Positions 15,436 to 24,537 are shown, counted from the stretch's first letter. The stretch: DNA of 64,000 nt from Noviherbaspirillum aerium (GCF_008929045.1 NZ_VFAH01000003.1:248001-312000), one strand, 5' to 3'. A program made the numbers and translations. Notes: a model not told the origin generated them from the letters alone.

Positions 15436-17130
15436 ATGTATCGATACGACCAGTATGACCATCAGATCGTCAAGGAACGCGTCACCCAATACGCGGACCA
15501 GGTACGCCGCCGCCTCTCCAACGAACTGAGCGAGGACGAGTTCCGTCCGCTGCGCCTGCAGAACGGCCTGTATTACCAGCGCCACGCCTACATGCTGCGC
15601 ATCGCCGTTCCCTACGGTCTGCTGTCGTCGAAACAGATGCGCATGTTCGCCCATATCGCGCGCGAGCATGACCGCGGCTACGGCCACTTCACCACCCGCC
15701 AGAACATCCAGTTCAACTGGATCAAGATCGAGGAAACGCCGGAAATCCTGTCCAAGCTGGCATCGGTCGAGATGCATGCGATCCAGACTTCCGGCAACTG
15801 CGTGCGCAACATCACTTCCGACGAATTCGCCGGCATCGCGCCGGACGAGATCATCGATCCGCGTCCCTATGCCGAGATCCTGCGCCAGTGGAGCACCTTC
15901 CATCCGGAATTCGCCTTCCTGCCGCGCAAGTTCAAGATCGCCATCAACGGCGCGCTCGAAGACCGCGCCGCGATCCAGGTACATGACATCGGCCTGTCGG
16001 TCGTGAAGAACGAGCAGGGCGAAACCGGTTTCCGCGTGCTGGTCGGCGGCGGCATGGGCCGCACCCCGATCCTCGGCAGCGAAATCCGCTCCTTCCTGCC
16101 GTGGCAGCACGTGATGAGCTACATCGAAGCCATCCTGCGCGTCTACAACCAGTACGGCCGCCGCGACAACATGTACAAGGCCCGCATCAAGATCCTGGTC
16201 AAGGCGCTCGGCGTCGAGGAATTCGCGCGCCAGGTCGAGGCGGAATGGGCCGACATCAAGGATGGCCCGAGCACGCTGACCGAAGAGGAACTGGCACGCG
16301 TGGCCTCCTTCTTCCCCGCGCCCGCTTACGAAAAACTGCCGGCGACCGATGCCGCGGTCGAACAGTTCAGGAACGACAGCAAGGCCTTCTCCAACTGGAT
16401 CAAGCGCAACGTCAAGCCGCACAAGGTGCCGGGCTATGCCGCCGTCGTGCTGTCTCTGAAGAAGACCGGCGTGCCGCCGGGCGACGCCACCGCCGAGCAG
16501 ATGGATTTCGCCGCCGAGCTCGCCGACCGCTACAGCTTCGGCGAACTGCGCGTGACCCACGAGCAGAACCTGGTGCTGTCGGACGTGAAGCAATCCGACC
16601 TGATCCGCCTGTGGGAAGAAGCCAAGGCGCACGGCATGGCAACGCCCAACATCGGCCTGCTGACCGACATGATCTGCTGCCCGGGCGGCGACTTCTGCGC
16701 GCTGGCCAATGCCAAGTCGATCCCGATCGCCTCGGACATCGCCGAACGTTTCGACAATCTCGACTTCCAGCATGACATCGGCGAGATCGAGCTGAACATT
16801 TCCGGCTGCATCAACTCCTGCGGCCACCACCATGTCGGCCACATCGGCATTCTCGGCGTCGACAAGGACGGCAGCGAGTGGTACCAGGTGTCCGTCGGCG
16901 GCGCCCAGGGCAACGAGTCGAGCATCGGCAAGATCATCGGCCCGTCGTTCTCCGCGCACCAGATGCCGGAAGTGATCGACCGCATCCTGCAGGTCTACCT
17001 GCGCGAGCGCAACGAAGACGAACGCTTCATCGACACGGCGCGCCGCATCGGCGTGGCGCCGTTCAAGGAATTCGTCTACGCCACACCCATCAAGATCGAA
17101 CACAAAGCCGGAGAGGACGCCTATGCGTAA
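15436..17130 (+). CDS. cysI: Assimilatory sulfite reductase hemoprotein, CysI
   Basis: Reduces sulfite to sulfide with a coupled siroheme-[4Fe-4S] centre. The 564-residue product has two ferredoxin-like half domains (one near 50-130 with HFTTRQNIQF). The cluster-binding cysteines lie in ICCPGGDFC (Cys415 and Cys421) and GCINSCGHHH (Cys458 and Cys462), the canonical C-x5-C ... C-x3-C pattern. No cysJ flavoprotein gene is adjacent. The following DUF934 gene overlaps it by eight bases, an arrangement common in proteobacteria where the DUF934 protein is thought to assist sulfite reduction. Siroheme comes from the downstream methylase. Confidence 0.95.
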   Translation: MYRYDQYDHQIVKERVTQYADQVRRRLSNELSEDEFRPLRLQNGLYYQRHAYMLRIAVPYGLLSSKQMRMFAHIAREHDRGYGHFTTRQNIQFNWIKIEETPEILSKLASVEMHAIQTSGNCVRNITSDEFAGIAPDEIIDPRPYAEILRQWSTFHPEFAFLPRKFKIAINGALEDRAAIQVHDIGLSVVKNEQGETGFRVLVGGGMGRTPILGSEIRSFLPWQHVMSYIEAILRVYNQYGRRDNMYKARIKILVKALGVEEFARQVEAEWADIKDGPSTLTEEELARVASFFPAPAYEKLPATDAAVEQFRNDSKAFSNWIKRNVKPHKVPGYAAVVLSLKKTGVPPGDATAEQMDFAAELADRYSFGELRVTHEQNLVLSDVKQSDLIRLWEEAKAHGMATPNIGLLTDMICCPGGDFCALANAKSIPIASDIAERFDNLDFQHDIGEIELNISGCINSCGHHHVGHIGILGVDKDGSEWYQVSVGGAQGNESSIGKIIGPSFSAHQMPEVIDRILQVYLRERNEDERFIDTARRIGVAPFKEFVYATPIKIEHKAGEDAYA

Positions 17131-17653
17131 CATCATCAAGAACAGGGCCGTCGTCTCGGATGACTGGACCGTACTGCGCCTGGGCGAGGAAGACACGCCG
17201 GAAACGGTTGCCATCCCCGAAGGCAAGGTCATCGTGCCGCTGAAGGTGTGGCAGGCGCAGCGCGCAGCGCTGCAAGGCCGCGCCGCAGCGCAGTTGCTGG
17301 GCGTCTGGATCGCCAGCAGCGAGCGCCCCGAAGAGCTGAAAGGCGAACTGGCGAACTTCAAGGTGGTTGCCGTCGACTTCCCGAAATTCGCCGACGGCCG
17401 CGGCTATTCGATTGCCTACAACCTGCGCGCCCGCCTCGGCCATACCGGCGAACTGCGCGCCATCGGCGACGTGCTGCGCGATCAGCTGTTCTACATGCAG
17501 CGCGTGGGTTTCGACGCCTTCGCGGTGCGCGAAGACAAGGACATTCACGAAGCACTCAAGGGACTGACCGATTTCTCCGAGGTCTACCAGAATTCCTGGG
17601 ACCAGAAATCGCCGCTGTTCCGCCGTGTGCAGCGCAGCGGAGCGCCGGCATGA
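17123..17653 (+). CDS. DUF934 protein, putative sulfite-reduction accessory factor
   Basis: A 176-residue cytosolic protein of the DUF934 family. It shows LLGVWIASSERPEEL mid-protein and the conserved block FPKFADGRGYSIAYNLRARLGHTGELRAIGDVLRDQLFYMQRVGFDAF (about 90-137, described here by its segments). Its ATG lies inside the end of cysI (eight-base overlap) and its stop overlaps the cysH ATG (ATGA), so it is translationally locked between sulfite reductase and APS reductase. The family is persistently linked to cysI and is often called a probable oxidoreductase in sulfite reduction; no cofactor motif or catalytic residue is evident to me. Confidence 0.85.
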   Translation: MRNIIKNRAVVSDDWTVLRLGEEDTPETVAIPEGKVIVPLKVWQAQRAALQGRAAAQLLGVWIASSERPEELKGELANFKVVAVDFPKFADGRGYSIAYNLRARLGHTGELRAIGDVLRDQLFYMQRVGFDAFAVREDKDIHEALKGLTDFSEVYQNSWDQKSPLFRRVQRSGAPA

Positions 17654-18369
17654 GCGATTTGCATTCCCTGGTCGAGAACACGCAGGCGACGCTCAGGCGC
17701 ATTGCCGACGAGTTTTCGCCGGCGGTGTTCGCTTCCAGCCTGGCTGCCGAAGACATGGTGCTGGCGGACCTGATCCTGAAGGCGAAGCTGCCGATCGGCA
17801 TCTTCACGCTGGAAACCGGCCGCCTGCACAAGGAAACCCTGGCCATGGTCGACCGCATCCGCGAGACCTACGGCCATGAAGTCAAGCTGTACAAGCCGGA
17901 ACCCGCCGCCATCGACGCCTATGTCCGGCAGAACGGCCTGAATGCCTTCTACGACAGCGTCGACATGCGCAAGGAATGCTGCCGCATCCGCAAGGTCGAG
18001 CCGCTCAACCGCGCGCTCGCCGGCAACAAGGCTTGGATCACCGGCCAGCGCCGCTCGCAGTCGACCACCCGCGCCGAACTCGCGGTGCAGGAAGACGACG
18101 CCGCGCACGGCATGACCAAGTTCAATCCGCTGGCCGACTGGTCCGAGGAAGACGTCTGGAACTACATCCGCGCCAATAACGTGCCGTACAACGCGCTGCA
18201 CGACAAGGGCTATCCGTCGATCGGCTGCGAACCCTGCACCCGCGCGATCCAGCCGGGCGAGGATGTGCGCGCCGGACGCTGGTGGTGGGAAAACCCGGAG
18301 TCCAAGGAATGCGGCCTGCACGTGGTTGACGGCAAGCTGGTCCGGATCAAGGCAGTCGCCGCAACCTGA
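17650..18369 (+). CDS. cysH: Adenylyl-sulfate (APS) reductase, CysH
   Basis: Thioredoxin-dependent reduction of adenylyl sulfate to sulfite. The 239-residue PP-loop protein carries the [4Fe-4S] cysteine set of APS reductases: Cys110-Cys111 (KECCRIRKVEP) and Cys193-x2-Cys196 (GCEPC). The catalytic Cys221 lies in the ECGLH tail. The CC/CxxC pair distinguishes APS-type from the enterobacterial PAPS-type enzyme, consistent with no cysC kinase being visible here. FTLETGRLH and TGQRRSQSTTR line the substrate site. Starts at 17650 in an ATGA overlap with the DUF934 gene. Confidence 0.94.
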   Translation: MSDLHSLVENTQATLRRIADEFSPAVFASSLAAEDMVLADLILKAKLPIGIFTLETGRLHKETLAMVDRIRETYGHEVKLYKPEPAAIDAYVRQNGLNAFYDSVDMRKECCRIRKVEPLNRALAGNKAWITGQRRSQSTTRAELAVQEDDAAHGMTKFNPLADWSEEDVWNYIRANNVPYNALHDKGYPSIGCEPCTRAIQPGEDVRAGRWWWENPESKECGLHVVDGKLVRIKAVAAT

Positions 18370-18506
18370 ATCCTGGAACCGGCGCCCGAATGAAGGCAGT
18401 TCCCGCCCGGCAGCCGGCGCAGCATCGCAAGGCTGCGACATTGCGGCACCGCAGTACCGGGGAACCGAACGACGAATCAGACGTTTCACATGGCAAGCAC
18501 AACACT

Positions 18507-19442
18507 ATGAACACAGCAGTCGAAAAACTCTTTCTGGACGCCGCCAGCAACCGTCATCTGGACTGGCTGGAATCGGAAGCCATCCACATCATGCGCGAGG
18601 TCGCGGCCGAGTGCACCAATCCCGCCCTGCTCTTCTCCGGCGGCAAGGATTCGGTCGTGCTGCTGCGCATCGCCGAAAAGGCGTTCCGTCCCGGCAAGTT
18701 CCCGTTCCCGCTGGTGCACATCGACACCGGCCACAACTTCCCGGAAGTGATCGAGTTTCGCGACAAGCGCGTGGCCGAACTGGGTGAACGCCTGATCGTC
18801 GGCTCGGTGGAAGACTCCATCAAGCGCGGCACCGTGCGCCTGCGCAATCCGCAGACCGATTCCCGCAATGCGGCCCAGGCCGTCACCCTGCTGGAAACCA
18901 TCGCCGAGCACAAGTTCGACGCCTGCATCGGCGGCGCCCGCCGCGACGAGGAAAAGGCGCGCGCCAAGGAGCGCATCTTCTCCTTCCGCGATGAATTCGG
19001 CCAGTGGAATCCGAAGGCCCAGCGCCCCGAGCTGTGGGACCTGTATAACACCCGCGTCCATCCGGGCGAGAACATGCGCGTGTTCCCGATTTCCAACTGG
19101 ACCGAGCTCGACGTCTGGCAGTACATCGCCCGCGAAAAGCTGGAACTGCCGCCGATCTACTTTGCCCACGAGCGCGAAGTCATCCCGCGCAACGGCCTGC
19201 TGGTGCCGCTGACCGACCTCACTCCGCCGCGCGAAGGCGAAGCGGTGGAGAAGCGCATCGTGCGCTTCCGCACCGTCGGCGACATTTCCTGCACCTGCCC
19301 GGTCGCCTCCGACGCTGCCGACGTCGATGCGATCATCGCCGAGACCGCCGTCACCCAGATTACCGAGCGCGGCGCGACCCGCATGGATGACCAGACATCC
19401 GAAGCCTCGATGGAAAAACGCAAGAAGGAAGGATATTTCTGA
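18507..19442 (+). CDS. cysD: Sulfate adenylyltransferase small subunit, CysD
   Basis: Catalytic subunit of ATP sulfurylase, making adenylyl sulfate from ATP and sulfate with CysN. The 311-residue product has the PP-loop LLFSGGKDSVVLL near residues 42-54, HIDTGHNFPE near 70-79, GGARRDEEKARAKER near 138-152, and the C-terminal block VGDISCTCPVAS. It ends KRKKEGYF, with TGA sharing bases with the ATG of cysN. The ATG at 18507 starts the standard length; an in-frame upstream extension from 18390 lacks homology. The 137-base gap after cysH is the largest in the cluster. Confidence 0.95.
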   Translation: MNTAVEKLFLDAASNRHLDWLESEAIHIMREVAAECTNPALLFSGGKDSVVLLRIAEKAFRPGKFPFPLVHIDTGHNFPEVIEFRDKRVAELGERLIVGSVEDSIKRGTVRLRNPQTDSRNAAQAVTLLETIAEHKFDACIGGARRDEEKARAKERIFSFRDEFGQWNPKAQRPELWDLYNTRVHPGENMRVFPISNWTELDVWQYIAREKLELPPIYFAHEREVIPRNGLLVPLTDLTPPREGEAVEKRIVRFRTVGDISCTCPVASDAADVDAIIAETAVTQITERGATRMDDQTSEASMEKRKKEGYF

Positions 19443-20767
19443 TGAACGCCGTAGTTGCAGATCAAGTATTGTCGACCAGTGCAGGCACCGAGCGCGGCCT
19501 GCTGCGCTTCATCACCGCGGGTTCCGTCGATGACGGCAAGAGCACGCTGATCGGCCGCCTGCTGTTCGACAGCAAGGGCATTTTCGCCGACCAGCTCGAT
19601 GCGATCTCGCGCGCCAAGCACAAGCGCACCGTGGGCGACACCGTCGACCTGTCGCTGCTGACCGATGGCCTGGAAGCCGAGCGCGAACAAGGCATCACCA
19701 TCGACGTCGCCTACCGCTATTTCGCCACGCCCAAGCGCAAGTTCATCATCGCCGACACGCCCGGCCATGAGCAGTACACCCGCAACATGGTGACCGGCGC
19801 ATCGACCGCCGACGCGGTCATCATCCTGATCGACGTATCCAAGGTAAAGCTGGGCGACGACGGCAGCGTCGAGCTGCTGACCCAGACCAAGCGCCATTCG
19901 ACCATCGCCCACCTGCTGCGCATCGAGCACGTGATCGTCGCCGTCAACAAGATGGACCTCGTCAATTACGACAAGACCGTGTATGACCGCATCGTCGGCG
20001 CGTACCAGGCATTCGCCGACCAGCTCGGCCTGAAGGATGTGCGTCCGATCCCGCTGTCGGCGCTGGCCGGCGACAACGTGGTCGAAGCCGGCGACAAGAT
20101 GCCCTGGTACCAGGGTCCGACGCTGATCAGCCTGCTGGAATCGCTGTCGGTCTACGACGACGCCCATGTCGAGCCGCTGCGTTTCCCGGTGCAGCTGGTG
20201 GCGCGCCACAACGGCCATGAGGCCAACGACTTCCGCGGCTACATGGGCCGTATTGAAGCCGGCAAGGTCAGCAAGGGCGACAAGCTGGTGGTGCAGCCCA
20301 GCGGCCAGACCGCGACCGTGAAGGACATCCTCACGCTCGACGGCTCGCTGCAGTCCGCGTCCGCCGGCCAGTCGATCACGCTGCTGCTGGAAGAGTACCT
20401 CGACATCTCGCGCGGCGACATGCTGGCCGCCGCCGATGCGCCCGCCACCCTGCAGAAAACCGTGACCGCCGATGTCTGCTGGCTGTCGGAAGAACCGCTC
20501 GACATGCGCCGCAAGTACTGGCTCAAGCACACCACCAAACAGGTGGCCGCGCGCGTGACGAAGATCGACACCCTGCTCGACATCAATACGCAGGAGCGCC
20601 GCACTGCCGACGCGCTCAAGCTCAACGATATCGCGACGGTTTCCATCAATGTGCAGCAGCCGCTGGCGTCCGATGCCTATGAAGCGATCCGCTCGACCGG
20701 TTCCTTCATCCTGATCGATGAAGTGACCCACCAGACGGTCGCCGCAGGCATGATCCGCCTCGCCTGA
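19442..20767 (+). CDS. cysN: Sulfate adenylyltransferase subunit 1 (GTPase), CysN
   Basis: GTPase subunit of ATP sulfurylase that couples GTP hydrolysis to APS formation. The 441-residue product has a G1 loop AGSVDDGKSTLIGRLL near 26-41, an EQGITIDVAYRYF switch region, G3 DTPGHEQY near 107-114, and G4 NKMDLV near 160-165. EF-Tu-like beta-barrel domains follow. There is no C-terminal APS kinase domain, so this is CysN rather than a CysNC fusion, matching the APS-type CysH. It overlaps cysD by one base and is followed after 12 bases by the uroporphyrinogen methylase gene. Confidence 0.94.
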   Translation: MNAVVADQVLSTSAGTERGLLRFITAGSVDDGKSTLIGRLLFDSKGIFADQLDAISRAKHKRTVGDTVDLSLLTDGLEAEREQGITIDVAYRYFATPKRKFIIADTPGHEQYTRNMVTGASTADAVIILIDVSKVKLGDDGSVELLTQTKRHSTIAHLLRIEHVIVAVNKMDLVNYDKTVYDRIVGAYQAFADQLGLKDVRPIPLSALAGDNVVEAGDKMPWYQGPTLISLLESLSVYDDAHVEPLRFPVQLVARHNGHEANDFRGYMGRIEAGKVSKGDKLVVQPSGQTATVKDILTLDGSLQSASAGQSITLLLEEYLDISRGDMLAAADAPATLQKTVTADVCWLSEEPLDMRRKYWLKHTTKQVAARVTKIDTLLDINTQERRTADALKLNDIATVSINVQQPLASDAYEAIRSTGSFILIDEVTHQTVAAGMIRLA

Positions 20768-20779
20768 TCAGGGAGCCGC

Positions 20780-21517
20780 ATGCAGTCCACTCCCGCCGCG
20801 CAGGCGACCGGCAAGGTCTATCTGCTCGGCGCCGGTCCGGGCGCCGCCGACCTGATCACGGTTCGCGGTGCCCGCATTCTTTCGCAAGCCGATGTCGTGC
20901 TCTACGACGCCCTCGTCACCGAGGAGATGCTGGCGCTTTGCCCGCAGGCCGACAAGATCTCCGTCGGCAAGCGCTCCGGCCAGCGCTCGACCGCCCAGAC
21001 CGTGATCAACGAGCAGCTGGTTGATTGCGCAAGGAAATACAAATTGGTGGTGCGCCTGAAAGGCGGCGACCCGATGATGTTCGGCCGCGCCGACGAGGAA
21101 TTGCGCGCGCTCGAAGCGGCGGGCATCGAGGTGGAAGTCATCCCCGGCATCACCACCGCGCTGGCCGCGGCCGCCTCGACGCGCCAGCCCCTGACCAAGC
21201 GCGGTATTGCCCGCAGCGTCGCCTTTTTCACCTCCAGCACCGCGCCCAATCACCCGGACCAAACCACCCTGCCCGACTGCGACACGCTGATCCAGTACAT
21301 GGGCGGCAAGGAAGCTGTGACCACCGCACGCAAGCTGCTGGAACAGGGACGTTCGCCTGCGCTGCCAGTGGTCGCGGTCGAGAATTGCAGCCGGCCCAAT
21401 GAACGGGTGATGCGGCTGACGCTGGCGGAACTGGAACGGGGTCTTCCCCAATGCGAGGGGCCGGTGCTGGTGATGATTGGCGAGGCATTTGCGCCACGCG
21501 AGGCTCCGAAAGGCTGA
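20780..21517 (+). CDS. cobA: Uroporphyrinogen-III C-methyltransferase (SumT/CobA type)
   Basis: Uses two S-adenosylmethionine to convert uroporphyrinogen III to precorrin-2, the precursor of siroheme (needed by CysI) and of cobalamin. The 245-residue product has the family blocks VYLLGAGPGAADLITVRGARIL near 13-34, VLYDALVTEEM, VRLKGGDPMMFGRADEE near 90-106 and GIEVEVIPGITTALAAAA. It is a stand-alone methylase without the CysG N-terminal dehydrogenase/ferrochelatase module. Placed last in the cys operon, which suggests siroheme supply as its main role. Confidence 0.93.
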   Translation: MQSTPAAQATGKVYLLGAGPGAADLITVRGARILSQADVVLYDALVTEEMLALCPQADKISVGKRSGQRSTAQTVINEQLVDCARKYKLVVRLKGGDPMMFGRADEELRALEAAGIEVEVIPGITTALAAAASTRQPLTKRGIARSVAFFTSSTAPNHPDQTTLPDCDTLIQYMGGKEAVTTARKLLEQGRSPALPVVAVENCSRPNERVMRLTLAELERGLPQCEGPVLVMIGEAFAPREAPKG

Positions 21518-21702
21518 CAGCCGCCGGTATTACCTCGCCGCTTGCAAGCGGCTCCGACATGCGCGGCATATGCATGACTTCCGCTTCACTCTTCCTCAAA
21601 GTCGCCCGCTTTGGAGCGGTTTCGCCGCCCTGCTGCCGTCTACCGGCACAGGGCGGGAGAGCCTGTATGGATCATTACCGCGGATACGCTGCGGACGACG
21701 AT

Positions 21703-22080
21703 TCACTCCGCCCGCATCTGTCCAAGGCAATACCGTGCAATCGCATTGAGCACATCCTCGCTCTCGCCCACCGCCGGGCTGGCCTTGATGGCGAGCTGCG
21801 GATGACTTTGCCGGATCTGCTCGAGGGCGAGCGGCAAGTCGCGCAGCACATGCCCGCCCTGCCCGAAGAACACCGGCACCACGGTCGCCTCGGTGCAGCC
21901 TTCGGCCACAAGCTGCGCCACCCTGTCCGGCAGGCGCGGCGACATCAGTTCGAGAAAGGCCAGCGACACATCCGTGTCCGGCGACTGCGCCTGCAGGATC
22001 TTCTGCAGGCGCTGGAAAGGCTCAGCCCAGCGCGGATCGCGCGCGCCGTGCGCAAACAGGATGAGGGACGGTTTCGCCAT
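21703..22080 (-). CDS. cbiX: CbiX-type sirohydrochlorin chelatase
   Basis: A 125-residue single-domain class II chelatase (CbiX-short type) that inserts Fe2+ or Co2+ into sirohydrochlorin. The metal-ligand histidine is in ILFAHGARDPRW (His11), and VVPVFFGQGGHVLRDLP near 67-83 supplies the second conserved histidine. Convergent with the SumT gene. Together SumT plus CbiX would cover methylation and iron insertion for siroheme; the precorrin-2 dehydrogenase step is not encoded here. Iron or cobalt specificity cannot be told from sequence. Confidence 0.87.
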   Translation of the reverse strand: MAKPSLILFAHGARDPRWAEPFQRLQKILQAQSPDTDVSLAFLELMSPRLPDRVAQLVAEGCTEATVVPVFFGQGGHVLRDLPLALEQIRQSHPQLAIKASPAVGESEDVLNAIARYCLGQMRAE

Positions 22081-22120
22081 GACGGTATTCTCCGGAGTGT
22101 TGGGTGAAAATTACGCTAGA

Positions 22121-22281
22121 GCGTTTCGCCCTGACCAGCCTAGTGGCTTAGTCAGGGCCGAGGCAGATTGCTGCTGGAGCAAGGCGTGGCGACGCGACAT
22201 CGCCACGCCATGGCAAGGAGCAACGACGCCGTGCCGGCGGCAACCTGTCCGGGATCGGCAGGCAGGTCAGGGCGAAAACGC
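22121..22281. repeat. Intergenic element with nested inverted repeats
   Basis: Between cbiX and lptG. Outer arms GCGTTTCGCCCTGACC (22121-22136) and GGTCAGGGCGAAAACGC (22265-22281) are complementary apart from one extra A. A third copy of the motif, GTCAGGGC at 22151-22158, can pair with the left arm as a hairpin. Near the middle, GGCGTGGCGA and TCGCCACGCC form a perfect 10-base stem with a 7-base loop. No open frame fits. It could be a small mobile or repeat element or a structured 3' end of lptG. Confidence 0.55.
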
Positions 22282-22282
22282 G

Positions 22283-23410
22283 CTAATGTTTCTGCACCCA
22301 CCACAAGGCCGACACCGCGATCAGAAGGAAGATCATGCTCGGAATCACCGCGGTTGCCAGCGGCGGCCAGGTATTGAGCAGCCCGACATGGGAAAACAGG
22401 CTGTTGAGCAGCTGGAAACTCACACCGATCATGATGCCGATGAAAATCTTCAGGCTCACCCCGCCGGCCCGGAAATGCAGGTAGGCGAACGGCAGCGCCA
22501 GCGCCATCATCACCAGTACGGCAAAGGGATAGATCAGCTTCTTCCAGAATGCGATCTCATAGCGCTCGGTGGTCTGGTTGTTCTCGGCCAGGTGCCGGGT
22601 ATAGGTGGCCAGGCCAAGCGCCGACATGCGGTCGGGATCGGCGAACAGCACCGACAGGATATTGGGCGTGATTTCGGATACCAGATCCCGCGTGCCCGCC
22701 TTTTTCGTGGAGACGGCCGCCGAGATATCGGTCACGTTCACCGAGAATGCGGTTTCGGTGACGTCGGACAGGCGCCAGATATTGTCGCCCTGGTAATCGG
22801 CATGCACCGCCGTGACCATCGACGTCATGCGGAATTCACGGTCGAACTCGAACAGCCGCACGCCGCGCAGCTGGCCTTGCGGGCTGACGTCCTTGACATT
22901 GAGGAAACGGGTGCCGATGGAGTCGCCGGTCAAGCCGTTTTCACGGATCACGTCCTTGGTCCAGAGGCCGGTGCGGAATTCCTGGGAAATCGAGGCGCCT
23001 TCCGCCTGCAGTTTCCAGCGCTCGGCCATTTCACTGGTCCTGGGCGCAATGAACTCGCCGAACAGGAAAGTGATGACGACCATGACAATGCCCACGCGCG
23101 CCAGCATCCAGCCCGCCATGCCGGTCGACAGTCCGGAAGCGCGCATGATGGTGAATTCCGAACGGGCGGCAAACTGCGCCAGCGCATAGATGGTGCCGAT
23201 CAGCGCGGCGATCGGCATCAGGTCGTAGACATAGCCGGGCAGCGCCATCAAGACGTACACGAAGGCATGCTGCAGCTGATAGTTGCCGTTCCCGACATCC
23301 GGCAGTTCGCCGATCAGGTCGAAGAAGGCGAACAGGGCGAGAAAGGCGATCAGCGTAAACACCACCGCGACCATTATTTCCCGGGCGACATAACGGTTGA
23401 GCACTCTCAT
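22283..23410 (-). CDS. lptG: LPS export ABC transporter permease LptG
   Basis: Inner-membrane permease of the LptB2FGC complex that extracts lipopolysaccharide and drives it towards the outer membrane. The 375-residue product starts MRVLNRYVAREIMVAV, with three membrane helices in the first 110 residues, a periplasmic beta-jellyroll domain (about 130-270), and three C-terminal helices ending ALWWVQKH. The motif EFTIMRASGLS near 82-92 is the cytoplasmic coupling helix contacting LptB. The ATG at 23410 overlaps the lptF stop (ATGA), showing coupled translation of the two half transporters. Confidence 0.92.
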   Translation of the reverse strand: MRVLNRYVAREIMVAVVFTLIAFLALFAFFDLIGELPDVGNGNYQLQHAFVYVLMALPGYVYDLMPIAALIGTIYALAQFAARSEFTIMRASGLSTGMAGWMLARVGIVMVVITFLFGEFIAPRTSEMAERWKLQAEGASISQEFRTGLWTKDVIRENGLTGDSIGTRFLNVKDVSPQGQLRGVRLFEFDREFRMTSMVTAVHADYQGDNIWRLSDVTETAFSVNVTDISAAVSTKKAGTRDLVSEITPNILSVLFADPDRMSALGLATYTRHLAENNQTTERYEIAFWKKLIYPFAVLVMMALALPFAYLHFRAGGVSLKIFIGIMIGVSFQLLNSLFSHVGLLNTWPPLATAVIPSMIFLLIAVSALWWVQKH

Positions 23411-24537
23411 TTGGCCGCCTTGCCCGACCGCCAGGATCGCTTGAGGGCGCCCCACACGGTCGCCGGATGATAGGGATGATTGACGAACAGCCGCCAGCAG
23501 AACAGAAAGGCAATCAGCAGCGCCGCGCTCAGGTGCAGCGGCCACCATGCCATGTCCAGCGACATCCGCTTCTGCACCACCGATGCCTGGAACACGCTGA
23601 CCATGTTGCTGTAGATGATGTAGAGCAGCAGCGCGATCAGCAGGTTGGCCGAGCGCCCGCCGCGCGGGTTGGCGAAACCGAGGGGAATCGCCAGCAGCAT
23701 CAGCAGCAGGCCCATGATGGGCAGCGACAGCCGCCACAGCAGTTCGCCGCTGTTGAAATGGTTCAGGTTGGCGATCAGGGCCAGCGTCGGCAGCGAGCGG
23801 GCCGACAGGTCGCCGACCAGCGCCTGCGACTGCCGCGCCACCAGCACGCCGTAGCGCTCGAATTCGATGACCCGGAAATCATCCTGGCTGGCCACGCCGT
23901 CATAGCGGCGTCCCTTGTCCATCAGCAGGAACTTGTCGCCGCGCTCGTCGATGGCGACCGTACCTTCCTTGGCCACCACGACGCTGGTGCGGCCGTTCTG
24001 GATGGTGTTGACAAATACGTTTCTGACCTTGGTGGAATCGCCGCTGATGCCTTCGACGAAAAAGATGCGGTCGGCGGAGGACGACTCCTGGAACTTGCCG
24101 GGCGAAACGCGGGAAATGTCTTCCCGCTTCTCGAAGCGTTCGCGGAATTCCGCGCTTTGCCGGTTGGCCCAGGGCGTGACGAAGAAGCTGAGCAGGCCTA
24201 TCAGGACGACAAGCGGCAGGCCGAAACTCATGACGGGACGAATCCATCTCGACAGGCTTAGTCCGGAGGCGAACCAGACCACCATTTCCGAATCCTGGTA
24301 ACTGCGCGTGACCACCACCAGCACCGAAATGAAACCGGTGAGGATGAGGATGATCGACAGGTATTTGAGTGCCGCGAAACCGATGAGTGCAATGACGTCC
24401 TGCGAAGCGACCCGACCGCCGGCCGCCTGGCCGAGGATCTTGATGAGCATCACAGTGATCGTGATTGTGAACAGCGTGGTGAAGACAGCGCCGGCGGTAC
24501 TTACCAGTTCGCGTCGAAGTGCGCGCTGAAAGATCAT
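23407..24537 (-). CDS. lptF: LPS export ABC transporter permease LptF
   Basis: Partner permease of LptG. The 376-residue product has the same layout: N-terminal helices, coupling region SEMVVWFASGLSLSRWIRP near 82-100, periplasmic jellyroll (about 135-265), and C-terminal helices with AIPLGFANPRGGRSANL. The N-terminus MIFQRALRRELVSTAG is typical of LptF. Divergent from pepA across only 39 bases, the lptF-pepA arrangement found in many proteobacteria. Confidence 0.92.
   Translation of the reverse strand: MIFQRALRRELVSTAGAVFTTLFTITITVMLIKILGQAAGGRVASQDVIALIGFAALKYLSIILILTGFISVLVVVTRSYQDSEMVVWFASGLSLSRWIRPVMSFGLPLVVLIGLLSFFVTPWANRQSAEFRERFEKREDISRVSPGKFQESSSADRIFFVEGISGDSTKVRNVFVNTIQNGRTSVVVAKEGTVAIDERGDKFLLMDKGRRYDGVASQDDFRVIEFERYGVLVARQSQALVGDLSARSLPTLALIANLNHFNSGELLWRLSLPIMGLLLMLLAIPLGFANPRGGRSANLLIALLLYIIYSNMVSVFQASVVQKRMSLDMAWWPLHLSAALLIAFLFCWRLFVNHPYHPATVWGALKRSWRSGKAAK

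Noticed and set aside
21518-21702. Hairpins in the SumT-CbiX gap (16-base palindrome at 21537 and imperfect stem at 21625-21656) as terminators
   Set aside because: No T-run follows either stem, so Rho-independent termination cannot be supported.
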